Source: a virus
Virus record (IMG/VR): IMGVR_UViG_3300007344_000134
Location: 1 to 31,517 of that record
Direction: 5' to 3' (one strand)
DNA length: 31,517 nt
How positions within the stretch are numbered: the stretch's first letter is position 1; every line of letters begins with the position of its first letter. The position numbers and the translations under genes are program-made. The notes beneath the pieces are model-generated. The model worked only from the letters and a program-made list of their open reading frames with translations. It was not told the origin of the DNA and did not search any database. Below are positions 19,837 through 27,547 of the stretch, piece by piece.

Positions 19837-20079
19837 ATGACAGCGGCAAGACTCAAAGGACTGAATAAGCCAAAACTGACGTGCCTGCCGGTCGGGACCA
19901 AATGGAGAACCTACGATGGACATGAGTACGAGATCACAGGAGTGTACACCGTATTCGGCAAGAACGGGTATCACGTCAAAGAGGACGGAGAAAGAAAGCC
20001 GAGATGGGCCAATGCCAACGGATCCCCGAGATATGTTCCAGAGGAGGAAGTGAAGGAGCTCAGAGCGAAGAAAATTTGA
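19837..20079 (+). CDS. Small protein with an SH3-like look (80 aa)
   Basis: Basic protein with a possible small barrel: LPVGTKWRTYDGHEYEIT, then GVYTVFGKNGYHVK, and a C-terminal helix EEEVKELRAKKI. Last gene of the unit; no T tract terminator is obvious after it. No family recognised. Confidence 0.6.
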   Translation: MTAARLKGLNKPKLTCLPVGTKWRTYDGHEYEITGVYTVFGKNGYHVKEDGERKPRWANANGSPRYVPEEEVKELRAKKI

Positions 20080-20108
20080 AATACTGGCAAAAAAAATCCT
20101 TCTCACTT

Positions 20109-20138
20109 CATTCAATTAAAAGAAAATCCTTACATTTA
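20109..20138 (+). promoter_or_regulatory. Candidate promoter of the replication region
   Basis: TACATTTA (20131-20138), one base off TAnnTTTG, preceded by TTAAAA. There is no clear TTG at the -33 position, so an activator may be needed. Upstream A tract at 20090. Leader about 15 bases to ATG 20159. Confidence 0.5.
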
Positions 20139-20158
20139 CACGCGCAAAAGCAACCGAC

Positions 20159-20554
20159 ATGGCAACAGGTACAATCGAGAAACAGGCCGCTTTCAGGTTC
20201 ATCGAGCCGAAGCTGCCCTCCATCAGAGAGCGCATAAAGAGCCTCCTTTCCAAGTGCAACGGAAATGGACTCACTGCAAAGGAAATCTCCGCAGCGTTGT
20301 CCGTGAAAGCGAATACCATCACGGGCCGGATTGATGAACTCTGGGACGAGGGATTCCTCCACGGGGTATCTTCAAAGGGCATCGAGACGAGGTATCGCGT
20401 CACGGCACCCAAGGACGTGAACCGAGTGAAGGAGGCCCGTAGGAAGGAGAAGTTCCATGTGTGGCTCAGAAAAGGCCGCGAGAGGTACGGTGACGTGATC
20501 ACTGACGAGGTGTGGAATGAGATGTTCAAGGTAGCAACGACTGAATTCAACTGA
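20159..20554 (+). CDS. Winged helix-turn-helix DNA-binding protein (131 aa)
   Basis: Residues 38-82 read as a winged helix: LTAKEISAALSV (helix 2), NTITGRIDELWDEGFL (recognition helix) and GVSSKGIETRYRVT (wing). An N-terminal helix (ERIKSLLSKC) comes before, and a long basic C-terminal tail after (VKEARRKEKFHVWLRKGRER). Probably a transcription regulator of the early genes, or a replication factor, since it opens the unit that leads to the DnaC/DnaB cassette. Confidence 0.7.
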   Translation: MATGTIEKQAAFRFIEPKLPSIRERIKSLLSKCNGNGLTAKEISAALSVKANTITGRIDELWDEGFLHGVSSKGIETRYRVTAPKDVNRVKEARRKEKFHVWLRKGRERYGDVITDEVWNEMFKVATTEFN

Positions 20555-20555
20555 G

Positions 20556-20840
20556 ATGAAAAAAAGACACGTTTACCTCGTTATTCAGGATGATAGACGT
20601 TACCCTTGCCGCGATCACAACGACACGCAGCGGCACATCTTAGGCGTTCACACCAGCGCGGCAAAGGCATATGCTCACCTCGAATCGTGCAAGCAGTCAC
20701 GGCTTGACCTTGGATACATAGAGGTTCGGGATGAGGAATATAACCCCGATTTGCATGACGGAAAGAAGAGGGCGACATACCTGAGCCACTACAAGCACGG
20801 TTCGTCCGAGTTGATAATTGACAAAGTACAGGTTAGATGA
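20556..20840 (+). CDS. Unknown protein (94 aa)
   Basis: Starts 1 base after the previous stop. Begins MKKRHVYLVIQDDRRYPC; helix with AAKAYAHLESCKQSRLD; basic end. Possibly a small alpha/beta protein. Its stop overlaps the next start (ATGA at 20837). No family recognised. Confidence 0.55.
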   Translation: MKKRHVYLVIQDDRRYPCRDHNDTQRHILGVHTSAAKAYAHLESCKQSRLDLGYIEVRDEEYNPDLHDGKKRATYLSHYKHGSSELIIDKVQVR

Positions 20841-21046
20841 AATACGCATACACCTACGTCCTCACATGCTGCGTGTGGCTACCGTGGTACACCGCGCCAA
20901 AGCCTCCACAGCCGACACCCGAACCCGAGTCCATTGGCGTGGTCTGCGAGTGTTGTCTTCCGGCTCAGGAACCCGATTGGGAGTGCGCGGATTGGCAGGC
21001 CAAGCACGGAAAAATCCCGGACTTCATCAAAAACGAGTTCAAGTAA
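20837..21046 (+). CDS. Small Cys-rich protein with hydrophobic N-terminus (69 aa)
   Basis: Residues about 4-19 are hydrophobic (AYTYVLTCCVWLPWY), then a proline-rich linker, then CECC and a further cysteine in PDWEC. It could be an anchored or exported small protein; a lipobox is not convincing. The four C-terminal cysteines (37, 39, 40, 50) could form disulphides or bind metal. Unknown. Confidence 0.5.
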   Translation: MKYAYTYVLTCCVWLPWYTAPKPPQPTPEPESIGVVCECCLPAQEPDWECADWQAKHGKIPDFIKNEFK

Positions 21047-21075
21047 TCGCCTTAGCACCCACAAAAAAAACCGAC

Positions 21076-21276
21076 ATGACCCACAGACAAGAACAGCAGG
21101 AACATTTTGACCGGCTATGCCACCTCCGAGGGTTCGACCCCTTGAAGCGCATCGACAACAGCCACGCAAGAACCCGCCTAAAAAGGTCTGACGAGGTATG
21201 GTATGAAGGGAGGGCCTATCGGGTGATTGACGTGATGGGGAGTCCTAAACTGGAATTGATCAACAAGGTGAAGTAG
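21076..21276 (+). CDS. Small basic protein (66 aa)
   Basis: ATG 21076 after an A-rich leader with CCGAC. Begins MTHRQEQQEHFDRLCHLRG; the second half (EVWYEGRAYRVIDVMGSPK) is a short beta segment. No family recognised. The 1-base gap to the next gene suggests coupling. Confidence 0.5.
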   Translation: MTHRQEQQEHFDRLCHLRGFDPLKRIDNSHARTRLKRSDEVWYEGRAYRVIDVMGSPKLELINKVK

Positions 21277-21277
21277 A

Positions 21278-21535
21278 ATGGAGGCAAAGCCAATCAGACC
21301 CAAGAAAAAGACCCCTCCATGGAAGCGGAGAAAGGTCTATGCGATGAGCCGATTCGAGGAGTACAAGAGACTCATGGCGTACACCCACCTCATTTACTCC
21401 ATGGGGATAATCGAGAAGGAGCAGCCGGGAGTGGCCTTCAAGGTGCTTGCAGAAATAATCCTGAACACTGACGGATTGATCACCGAGGGAATGCTTGAGG
21501 AGTACAAGAAGAGAAACAAGAAGAAACTACGATAG
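21278..21535 (+). CDS. Small basic helical protein (85 aa)
   Basis: Strongly basic N-terminus (PIRPKKKTPPWKRRKVYAM), a helix with EYKRLMAYTHLIYSMG, another EIILNTDGLITEGML and a basic end (EEYKKRNKKKLR). Charge suggests nucleic-acid binding. Unknown. Confidence 0.5.
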   Translation: MEAKPIRPKKKTPPWKRRKVYAMSRFEEYKRLMAYTHLIYSMGIIEKEQPGVAFKVLAEIILNTDGLITEGMLEEYKKRNKKKLR

Positions 21536-21540
21536 GAGAC

Positions 21541-21810
21541 ATGGAGACAGAACTTCACTACATCACCGTCAAGACCTCCGAGGAGGACGGCTACACGGTG
21601 TGCATTCAGTACGAACCCGCGAGGATGACCCGTTCGAGGACTCACTTTCAGCCCGAGGAGTACGGAGAGGACAGGATCATCTCTATCACCCACGAGGACG
21701 GCACCGAACTGAAATCCAAAGAGGTCTCCGCTCTCGGTATCACCGATTACGACTTCAAGAACATCACTGAGATTGACCTTACACAAACACTTCAAACAGA
21801 TCAGCAATGA
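21541..21810 (+). CDS. Unknown acidic protein (89 aa)
   Basis: Begins METELHYITVKTSEEDGY and is beta-rich (GYTVCIQYEPARMT, DRIISITHEDGTEL), acidic overall. Overlaps the next gene by ATGA. No family recognised. Confidence 0.55.
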   Translation: METELHYITVKTSEEDGYTVCIQYEPARMTRSRTHFQPEEYGEDRIISITHEDGTELKSKEVSALGITDYDFKNITEIDLTQTLQTDQQ

Positions 21811-21995
21811 AAATCATCATCAGAGTACTCTCTTCACCCTTCTTCTTCGGACTTTACCTTGTCCTTGGCTTGCACATCGCCCTGAAAGGAACCTACTGCT
21901 TTATACGCTACGGAGGCGAGATGCTGACCTACATGCAGGGAGACAAGGAAACCATTGCGAATATCTACAACGAACTCAAAGAGGGAAGGCCATGA
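21807..21995 (+). CDS. Small membrane protein (62 aa)
   Basis: Residues about 4-27 are hydrophobic (IRVLSSPFFFGLYLVLGLHI) and predict one membrane span with a positive start; the C-terminal part (GGEMLTYMQGDKETIANIYN) is soluble. ATGA overlaps at both ends. Role unknown. Confidence 0.55.
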   Translation: MKIIIRVLSSPFFFGLYLVLGLHIALKGTYCFIRYGGEMLTYMQGDKETIANIYNELKEGRP

Positions 21996-22312
21996 GTCAT
22001 GACTACACCTCATACCACGCCAAAGCCTCCCTCGACAATTCCATAGAAATACTCGAAACGGTATCCTCCAATCTGAGGCGCTATCTGGAGACCAAGGGAA
22101 GAACCCGCACGGATTTCCTGAAGTGGGTCAAGGCGCAGAAAATCAAAGGGGTGCCCCATTCAAGGATTGCCCGATGGCCGGGCATGGAAATGGAACCAGG
22201 CAGGGGTAACGTGGAGACGGATACGATTCGGGCCGTGTCCCTTGTAGCAGCCTACATGGGGAAGTCGCCAAAAGAGGTCATGTTCTCGAACATTCCTTTG
22301 GACAGCCTGTGA
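21992..22312 (+). CDS. Possible helix-turn-helix protein (106 aa)
   Basis: The segment SNLRRYLETKGRTRTDFLKWVKAQ, then SRIARWPGMEME, then DTIRAVSLVAAYMGKSPKEV resembles a lambda-repressor-like fold in which the last two helices are set apart by a loop. This is weak and untested. ATG 21992 overlaps the previous stop. It ends 3 bases before the next ATG. Confidence 0.5.
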   Translation: MSHDYTSYHAKASLDNSIEILETVSSNLRRYLETKGRTRTDFLKWVKAQKIKGVPHSRIARWPGMEMEPGRGNVETDTIRAVSLVAAYMGKSPKEVMFSNIPLDSL

Positions 22313-22315
22313 AGC

Positions 22316-22684
22316 ATGATATTCAAATATCCCCACATGGATCCCGAGCAGCGGGCTCAGTTGCTGTGCGACTACACAGGATTTCAGAAAAGAGTTCCCG
22401 TTGTCGGTTGCCGCGAAGACAAGAAAAAGGAGCTCGTACCGATTACAGTAATGAAGGAAATGTGGGACGAGCTCACATCTTCATGCCAGCTTTCAGAGAC
22501 GAGAAGGAACAACGCTTTTTTCTATATTGCAAGAGAAATGGGATACGGGTCGGGGCAAATCGAGAGGGTCGTTGAGGTGGGCATCAACAGAGACCTTGCC
22601 CTCGCTAACGGGAGGTCTCTGATGGAGTACAGCTATCAACTCAGCGAGGCGTGGGCCGCTATCGAAGAATCACTTAACAGGTAA
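22316..22684 (+). CDS. Unknown protein (122 aa)
   Basis: A helical soluble protein: TGFQKRVPVVGCREDKKK, LVPITVMKEMWDELTSSCQL and an alpha-rich end (RSLMEYSYQLSEAWAAIEE). No family recognised. It precedes the replication cassette. Confidence 0.55.
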   Translation: MIFKYPHMDPEQRAQLLCDYTGFQKRVPVVGCREDKKKELVPITVMKEMWDELTSSCQLSETRRNNAFFYIAREMGYGSGQIERVVEVGINRDLALANGRSLMEYSYQLSEAWAAIEESLNR

Positions 22685-22695
22685 ATACAGAAGAC

Positions 22696-23148
22696 ATGAC
22701 CAAGAACGAAATCCGCATCGCTCTTCTGAAGCACATTCAGCCGATTCCAGCCAAGAGCCTCGAAAAGGCCGTGGACGAAATCTACCTGAGTGTCCAAAAG
22801 GCCCTCGGCAAGGAGTCCAGAAAAAAGAACACCGAGTACGCAGACCTGAACGGGACCTACCACACGCACCCCAAGATGAATTCCAAGATACAGGAGTTCA
22901 TCAAGGCAAGGAAGGAGGCCAAAAAGCCGATGACGAAGAGGGCCGTTGAAATGCTCCTCGACAAGTTCAAGAAAGGTGGCTTTACCATCGGAGAATGTAT
23001 TGAGGCCATTGACGTGGCTATCTTGGGGAACTATCAGGGAGTATTCCCTAAGAAGCAGTTCAAGAGGGCCGCGCACGAAAACCCAGACCCGAAGATCATT
23101 GACTACACAGAAGGATTACCAACTCACAAAAAACCGACAACGACATGA
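22696..23148 (+). CDS. Replication-initiator-like protein (150 aa)
   Basis: The C-terminal part (TKRAVEMLLDKFKKGGFT, then IGECIEAIDVAILGNYQGVF) resembles the helicase-loading end of phage initiators, which have an AI-x-x-NGYQG-type segment. The N-terminal 80 residues are basic and may bind DNA (ALGKESRKKNTEYADLNG). It lies shortly before the DnaC-type loader and DnaB helicase, so it may mark the origin and recruit the loader. Identity is by pattern memory and context, not search. Confidence 0.5.
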   Translation: MTKNEIRIALLKHIQPIPAKSLEKAVDEIYLSVQKALGKESRKKNTEYADLNGTYHTHPKMNSKIQEFIKARKEAKKPMTKRAVEMLLDKFKKGGFTIGECIEAIDVAILGNYQGVFPKKQFKRAAHENPDPKIIDYTEGLPTHKKPTTT

Positions 23149-23714
23149 ATAAGGCTTGCGACATCCTTGAAATTGAGCGCCACAAACTGATTGTTTCCCA
23201 ATCAAAATTATTACTTAAACTCTTGCAGGGGGATGATGCCAAGGCAATTGAAGACATTTTGATGCGTTCAAAATCTGAAATAGACAATCACAATAATTCA
23301 GCACGAACAATATGTGACATGACCAATATAGAAGACGGGAAATGGAGGTCAACGATTAAAAAGGTCATTATTGGTAAATTCACCAATTACTTTCGCGACA
23401 ACAGGGCTCTTGGAAGTTATCCTTATGGGTGCGAAGCCTGCAATGATTCAGATGTACCGTGCATCGAGTGTCAAAAGGAGTTAGCCGAGTATCAAGCTAA
23501 GAGAGAAGTAGCTGAAAAAAAAAGAGATGCGTTTTCAAGGGCTTGCGAAAAGACCGTTTTCCCGGATGACCTTAAATTCAAATACATCATTCTTTGCCGA
23601 AGGTCTATGTGGCCGAATCAAACCCCACTTGAATTAGTCTTAAAAGAACTTATTCACACGGAAATCTTGTCAATTTTTCAGTCCCAAAATCAAGAACTAA
23701 TCTCGACAACATGA
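23145..23714 (+). CDS. Zinc-finger protein (189 aa), AT-richer than neighbours
   Basis: Residues 96-109 read CEAC-NDSDVP-CIEC, two CxxC pairs 6 residues apart that can hold one zinc. N- and C-terminal parts are helical (RHKLIVSQSKLLLKLLQG; LKELIHTEILSIFQSQNQ). The DNA is visibly more AT-rich than the surrounding cassette, which may mean separate acquisition. Inserted between the initiator-like gene and the loader by ATGA overlaps. Function unknown. Confidence 0.6.
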   Translation: MNKACDILEIERHKLIVSQSKLLLKLLQGDDAKAIEDILMRSKSEIDNHNNSARTICDMTNIEDGKWRSTIKKVIIGKFTNYFRDNRALGSYPYGCEACNDSDVPCIECQKELAEYQAKREVAEKKRDAFSRACEKTVFPDDLKFKYIILCRRSMWPNQTPLELVLKELIHTEILSIFQSQNQELISTT

Positions 23715-23890
23715 AAGCCAAACTAACCGACTCGAAAAGCCTTTTGAAGTTCATCTTCAATCAAATGGAGAAGCTGGATAAAAATAAGATAAACCCCGAT
23801 ATTGCAAGGGCACAGGCGGCACTTGCGAGACAGGCAAACAATACCTTGCGCATCAGAATGGATGCCGAAAACAACGCTAAGACAAAATGA
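23711..23890 (+). CDS. Small helical protein (59 aa), conserved-looking
   Basis: A 59-codon frame fits exactly between flanking ATGA overlaps (23711 and 23887). The protein is a two-helix unit: SKSLLKFIFNQMEKLDKNKI, then ARAQAALARQANNTLRIRM. From memory, short proteins with a QMEKL and AKAQA-x-LAKQ-NN layout are common beside replication or regulatory genes in phages. They may be adaptors of helicase or polymerase; no activity known. Confidence 0.65.
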   Translation: MKAKLTDSKSLLKFIFNQMEKLDKNKINPDIARAQAALARQANNTLRIRMDAENNAKTK

Positions 23891-24549
23891 ACATGAACTT
23901 CGATGATTTCCTCCGCAAGGAGGCCGACAAGAGTGGATTCCAATGGAATGACGTTTCAGAGTGGACTCCCGAACAGCTCGCCGCAATGTGGCACAAGGCG
24001 GGGCAATCCATCGTGGGGCCGTCCTACAAAGATGTTGACCCGAACCTCACACAAAACCTCGTGAAGTACCTCCTCCGTGATGAGTCCTTCGATGGGAACC
24101 TTGACAGGGGCATTCTGATAATAGGCAACAACGGGACAGGCAAGACCATCTACATGAAGATCCTACTCATGCTCCTCACCTATCTGCACTCCAAGCGGAC
24201 GCCCTCTTACTCAGGGAAACAGATAGAGGCCAATATGAGGCTTCCAGAGGATGAGCAGGGAAGAATAGACGTGCAAAAGGCACTCCTTGCCCCGACATTC
24301 TACTTCGATGATCTCGGGGAGGAGCTTGACAGGGTGATGGTATATGGTACCTATGTGGAACTCGGAAAGGATGTCCTGACACAGCGCTACGAGGAGTTCA
24401 CCTCCAAGGGCTCCCTTACATTCGCCACCTCGAACCTCAACATGAAACAGATAGAGGACAAGTACGGGTATCGAGTGGGAAGCCGCATGCACGAGATGTT
24501 CAATGTGTTCATCCGCAAGGGGGAGGACATGAGAAAAGGATTTGTGTGA
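23887..24549 (+). CDS. dnaC: DnaC-type helicase loader ATPase
   Basis: The 220-residue protein is an AAA+ loader: Walker A GNNGTGKT (80-87), Walker B FYFDDLGEE (138-146), sensor 1 TSNL (181-184) and a candidate arginine finger in YGYRVGSRMHE (194-203). The N-terminal 60 residues are the likely helicase-binding part. It would load the DnaB helicase at the phage origin. The DnaB gene follows after one intervening methyltransferase gene. ATG 23887 overlaps the previous stop, and the stop overlaps the next start (TGATG). Confidence 0.85.
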   Translation: MNMNFDDFLRKEADKSGFQWNDVSEWTPEQLAAMWHKAGQSIVGPSYKDVDPNLTQNLVKYLLRDESFDGNLDRGILIIGNNGTGKTIYMKILLMLLTYLHSKRTPSYSGKQIEANMRLPEDEQGRIDVQKALLAPTFYFDDLGEELDRVMVYGTYVELGKDVLTQRYEEFTSKGSLTFATSNLNMKQIEDKYGYRVGSRMHEMFNVFIRKGEDMRKGFV

Positions 24550-25166
24550 TGAGGGTGCTAAATCTGTATGCCGGTCTTGGAGGAAATAGAAAAGATTGGC
24601 AAGGAGTAAAGGTGACGGCTGTTGAAATGGAGCAGCAGATAGCTGACGCATACAAGCGCCTGTATCCTGATGACGAAGTAATAGTGGGAGACGCTCATAA
24701 ATACCTGAAAGAAAACTTCCGACACTATGACTTCATTTGGAGCTCGCCACCGTGTCAAACTCATAGCAGAATGATGAAAGCCACCCGGCACGATGTCGCA
24801 GATTACCCCGATATGAAACTCTACCAGGAAATCATATTTCTTCAACACTTTTTCAAAGGAAAGTGGGTTGTGGAGAATGTTAAGCCCTACTATGAACCGC
24901 TTATCCGTCCAACCGTCAAAATGGGCAGGCACTACTTTTGGGCAAACTTCACTATTTGGCCCATTAAGATAGGCTCTCCAAAAAAGTTCATTACAGCCGG
25001 GACTACCGAAGAAACACAGGCATTGAAGGATTGGCTGGGCATTCAGTATGATGGCAACATCTACTACAAGAACAATCATTGCCCGGGACAAGTGTTACGA
25101 AACTGCGTCCACCCAAAAGTTGGAAACCACATACTCAATGAATCAACCCGAAACGGACTCTTCTAA
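24549..25166 (+). CDS. C5 cytosine DNA methyltransferase, short form
   Basis: The 205-residue protein has motif I NLYAGLGG (5-12), the catalytic SSPPCQ (65-70, Cys69), the ENV motif (109-111) and the late GN motif in KVGNHIL (190-196). The target-recognition region is very short (the whole protein is about half a typical Dcm enzyme), so specificity may come from few residues or a partner. It is set between loader and helicase, suggesting that methylation of phage DNA is linked to replication, perhaps against host restriction. ATG 24549 follows the loader stop (TGATG); GTG 24546 is an alternative. Confidence 0.75.
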   Translation: MRVLNLYAGLGGNRKDWQGVKVTAVEMEQQIADAYKRLYPDDEVIVGDAHKYLKENFRHYDFIWSSPPCQTHSRMMKATRHDVADYPDMKLYQEIIFLQHFFKGKWVVENVKPYYEPLIRPTVKMGRHYFWANFTIWPIKIGSPKKFITAGTTEETQALKDWLGIQYDGNIYYKNNHCPGQVLRNCVHPKVGNHILNESTRNGLF

Positions 25167-26645
25167 ATGACCACCCCCCGCAAGACCTCCTTCCCGGCAA
25201 TCCCCTCCTTAGAACACGTTAAGGTTCCTCCCAACGCGGTCGAGTTGGAGGATGCCGTTCTTGGTGCCTGCCTATTGGATGCCGACGCGTTGTCCGAAGT
25301 CTCCTCCATTCTCCGGCCCGAGATGTTCTACAAGTTGGAGCACCAGATGGTGTTCTCTGCTATGATGTCCCTTGAATCCGAGGGGAATCCCGCAGACATC
25401 CTGACCGTGACACAGAGATTGAAAAAGGACGGGAACCTCTCCGTTGTCGGAGGGGCGCATTTCGTGTCAACCCTAACGGACAGGGTCGGTAGCGGTGCCA
25501 ACGCGGAATACCACGCAAGGATCATCGCCCAGAAGTTCATTGCAAGGGAACTCATACGGGTGTCGGGAGACATCTACGCGCAGGCGTTCGATGACACGAT
25601 AGACCCATTGGAACTCCTCGACAGGGCCAATGACGAGGTGGCCTCCATCGGGTCTGACGTTGTGGGAGATGCAGTGGAATCCAATCAAGACCTTCTTAGG
25701 CAGGTGATAGAGGACTCCGAGAGGACGGCCTCGGGGGGGAATGTCATCGGAACCCCCATCGGACTCCGCGAATTGGACATCAAAACAGGAGGCTTGCAGG
25801 AGGGCCACTTGGACATCCTTGCAGGAAGGCCCGGCATGGGCAAGAGCTCCTTCGCCATCTACGAGGCGTACAGGGTGGCGTTCTCGGAGAAGAAGACCGT
25901 GCTGTTCTTCTCATTGGAGATGCCCGCGAAGGAAATCATGCAGAAGATCCTTTCGATTCACACCGGCATCGACTCTTGGAAACTGAAGACAGGGAAGCTC
26001 GACCCCGAGCATTGGAACCGCATCAATGCCATGTCAGGGGAGATTATCAAGGCCCCCATCACAATAATCGACAACATCTCGGAGTGGTCCAAGGTCAGGA
26101 CGAAATGTGTGAACTCCAACAAGAAGCAGCAGATAGGGCTTGTTTCCATTGATTACCTGCAACTCATACAGATTTCCAACAGGAAAGGCAACAGAGAGCA
26201 GGAAATAGGGGAAATCAGCAGGGGGTTGAAGCAACTTGCCAAGCACCTGAAATGCCCCATCCGTGCCCTCGCACAGCTATCGAGAGGAGTTGAGACAAGA
26301 GGTGGCAACAAGAAGCCTATGCTGAGTGATTTGAGGGAATCCGGCTCAATCGAACAGGACGCGGATAGTGTCACCTTCCTGTACCGCCCCGAGTATTACG
26401 GCATAGAGTTCTCCGAGGAGGGAAACCTCCCAACGAACGGCCTCTGCGAGGTCATCATTGCCAAGAACAGGGGAGGACTGACGGGAACGGTTCCCGTTCG
26501 GGTGAACCTCGCAACAAGCACCTTCGAGGGTTGGGAGGGAGGTTCCTTCAAGGCCCCGTCACCGCCACCCATTGAGGAGGTGCAGAGATGGAGCCCCATG
26601 CCGAGAAGCACCGAGTTCGATGACGATGACGGGAACCCTTTTTGA
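25167..26645 (+). CDS. dnaB: Replicative DNA helicase, DnaB family
   Basis: The 492-residue protein has the N-terminal primase-interaction domain (LEDAVLGACLLDADAL at 27-42), a linker, and a RecA-like C-terminal ATPase: Walker A AGRPGMGKSS (219-228), Walker B VSIDYLQLI (326-334), and the LRESGSIEQDAD segment (389-400). Length equals the family norm. The C-terminal 10 residues are acidic and end DDDDGNPF, resembling the SSB tip; see finding. ATG follows immediately on the methyltransferase stop. Confidence 0.9.
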   Translation: MTTPRKTSFPAIPSLEHVKVPPNAVELEDAVLGACLLDADALSEVSSILRPEMFYKLEHQMVFSAMMSLESEGNPADILTVTQRLKKDGNLSVVGGAHFVSTLTDRVGSGANAEYHARIIAQKFIARELIRVSGDIYAQAFDDTIDPLELLDRANDEVASIGSDVVGDAVESNQDLLRQVIEDSERTASGGNVIGTPIGLRELDIKTGGLQEGHLDILAGRPGMGKSSFAIYEAYRVAFSEKKTVLFFSLEMPAKEIMQKILSIHTGIDSWKLKTGKLDPEHWNRINAMSGEIIKAPITIIDNISEWSKVRTKCVNSNKKQQIGLVSIDYLQLIQISNRKGNREQEIGEISRGLKQLAKHLKCPIRALAQLSRGVETRGGNKKPMLSDLRESGSIEQDADSVTFLYRPEYYGIEFSEEGNLPTNGLCEVIIAKNRGGLTGTVPVRVNLATSTFEGWEGGSFKAPSPPPIEEVQRWSPMPRSTEFDDDDGNPF

Positions 26646-26670
26646 AAAAAAAATAATTTTAACAGAATAA

Positions 26671-26700
26671 AGTATATCCAAAAAGCGTTCCCTACATTTG
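26671..26700 (+). promoter_or_regulatory. Candidate promoter after dnaB
   Basis: TACATTTG (26693-26700) is a good -7 box. The -33 region (AGT at 26671) lacks TTG and the spacer has AAAAAG rather than TTAAAA, so it is weaker than the others. Leader 9-27 bases depending on the start chosen. Confidence 0.55.
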
Positions 26701-26715
26701 AAGCCTCAAACAGGA

Positions 26716-27189
26716 ATGTCAAAAAAAACCATCATGGCAAAAACAGCAGTAGTGAAAATCGAAGAGAACACCGAGGACACGTCCCTTCAGGGCATCCTCA
26801 ATAGTTTGTCCCACAACGAGCGTCTTGATTGGCTCGAAACGAATGCCTTCTCCGTGAAGGATGAGGAGTATCATGCCCCGCTCTCTGCGGAGGAACTTGA
26901 CGAGGTGAAGGGTTTTATCACTCAGCAGAACATCAAGTTGCAGGAATTGGAAGACAAGAAAAATAGGTTCATGGAGGAGCTCAACGCTGAGTTGAAGCCC
27001 GCCAAAGAGAAACTTGAAGTGGCCGTTCGCGAGGCGCGCTCAAATGAGCGTCAGGGCTTTGGTAAGGTGTACTACGTGCCGAACCACGAAGAGGGTATCA
27101 CTTACAAGGTCACGGAAGGGAATCTTATCGTAGGCAGCCGCCCGATGCGTTCCGAGGAGCGTCAGATGAATCTCCTTGCCAAGGTGTAA
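26716..27189 (+). CDS. Coiled-coil protein, unknown (157 or 151 aa)
   Basis: Two starts are possible, ATG 26716 and ATG 26734 (MAKTAVVKIEEN). The protein has two helical parts (ILNSLSHNERLDWLETNAF, then ELDEVKGFITQQNIKLQEL) and a basic strand-like end (FGKVYYVPNHEEGITYKV). Long E/K/L stretch at about 70-115. No family recognised. Stop overlaps the next ATG (TAATG). Confidence 0.6.
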   Translation: MSKKTIMAKTAVVKIEENTEDTSLQGILNSLSHNERLDWLETNAFSVKDEEYHAPLSAEELDEVKGFITQQNIKLQELEDKKNRFMEELNAELKPAKEKLEVAVREARSNERQGFGKVYYVPNHEEGITYKVTEGNLIVGSRPMRSEERQMNLLAKV

Positions 27190-27356
27190 TGAAGTTGGTT
27201 CCTTTGGGGAGGTGGCGAAAGATAGACGCTATGTATCCTTTAGAGTTGACTGGTAACGTATGTACCTCATCAATGGGCGACAATCCACCGATAGGTTTGA
27301 GGGAAGACAACGTAGCAGATTACAGGAAAGGTGAGGAGCTTATGCTGAACCTCTAA
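27189..27356 (+). CDS. Small unknown protein (55 aa), overlapping a tRNA-like signal
   Basis: ATG 27189 overlaps the previous stop as TAATG and the frame runs to TAA 27354. The protein (MKLVPLGRWRKIDAMYPLEL start, DYRKGEELMLNL end) has ordinary composition and two cysteine/serine-rich turns. The stop/start coupling supports it. Bases 27206-27230 of this gene also read as the first part of a tRNA-Leu-like arm; see the next feature and findings. Confidence 0.5.
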   Translation: MKLVPLGRWRKIDAMYPLELTGNVCTSSMGDNPPIGLREDNVADYRKGEELMLNL

Positions 27357-27394
27357 ACTTCAACTCGTGCAGGTATCAAATCCTGTCCTCCCCA
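27206..27394 (+). other. tRNA-Leu-like halves bracketing a long insert
   Basis: GGGGAGG (27206-27212) pairs perfectly with CCTCCCC (27387-27393). The 5' part continues TGGCGAAAGATAGACGC, close to the D arm of Bacteroidota tRNA-Leu, and the 3' part has a T arm (GCAGG, an 8-base loop TATCAAAT, CCTGT; 27369-27386). About 140 bases lie between the two. An alternative 5' end (GGTGAGG at 27330, one mismatch) would give a 65-base tRNA with a truncated D arm and loop CTCTAAA, anticodon CUA. Not a certain gene. Confidence 0.3.
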
Positions 27395-27547
27395 TCGGAA
27401 TCACATTCAAGAGTAATTCAACAGTAAAACCAATTATCAGCCTCAAGAGGATTGCCAGTCAGGAACAGGCTGGAAGAGGATGACAAACGGGAACAGACCG
27501 CTTGCCAACGGAGAAGAAATCCGTGACACCTCGGAAAGACGGGTAAT
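27357..27547. other. Gene-free, hairpin-containing segment before the tRNA
   Basis: No open frame of note. After the tRNA-like 3' end, CAGCCT (27438-27443) pairs with AGGCTG (27467-27472), CGG-GAACAGA-CCG occurs near 27488-27500, and ACGGA (27508-27512) pairs with TCCGT (27520-27524). The stems may be part of the transcript that carries the tRNA. Nothing else recognised. Confidence 0.4.

Noticed and set aside
27206-27394. tmRNA
   Set aside because: The acceptor lacks the G3-U70 pair, the length is about half the norm, and no tag ending in ALAA is encoded.
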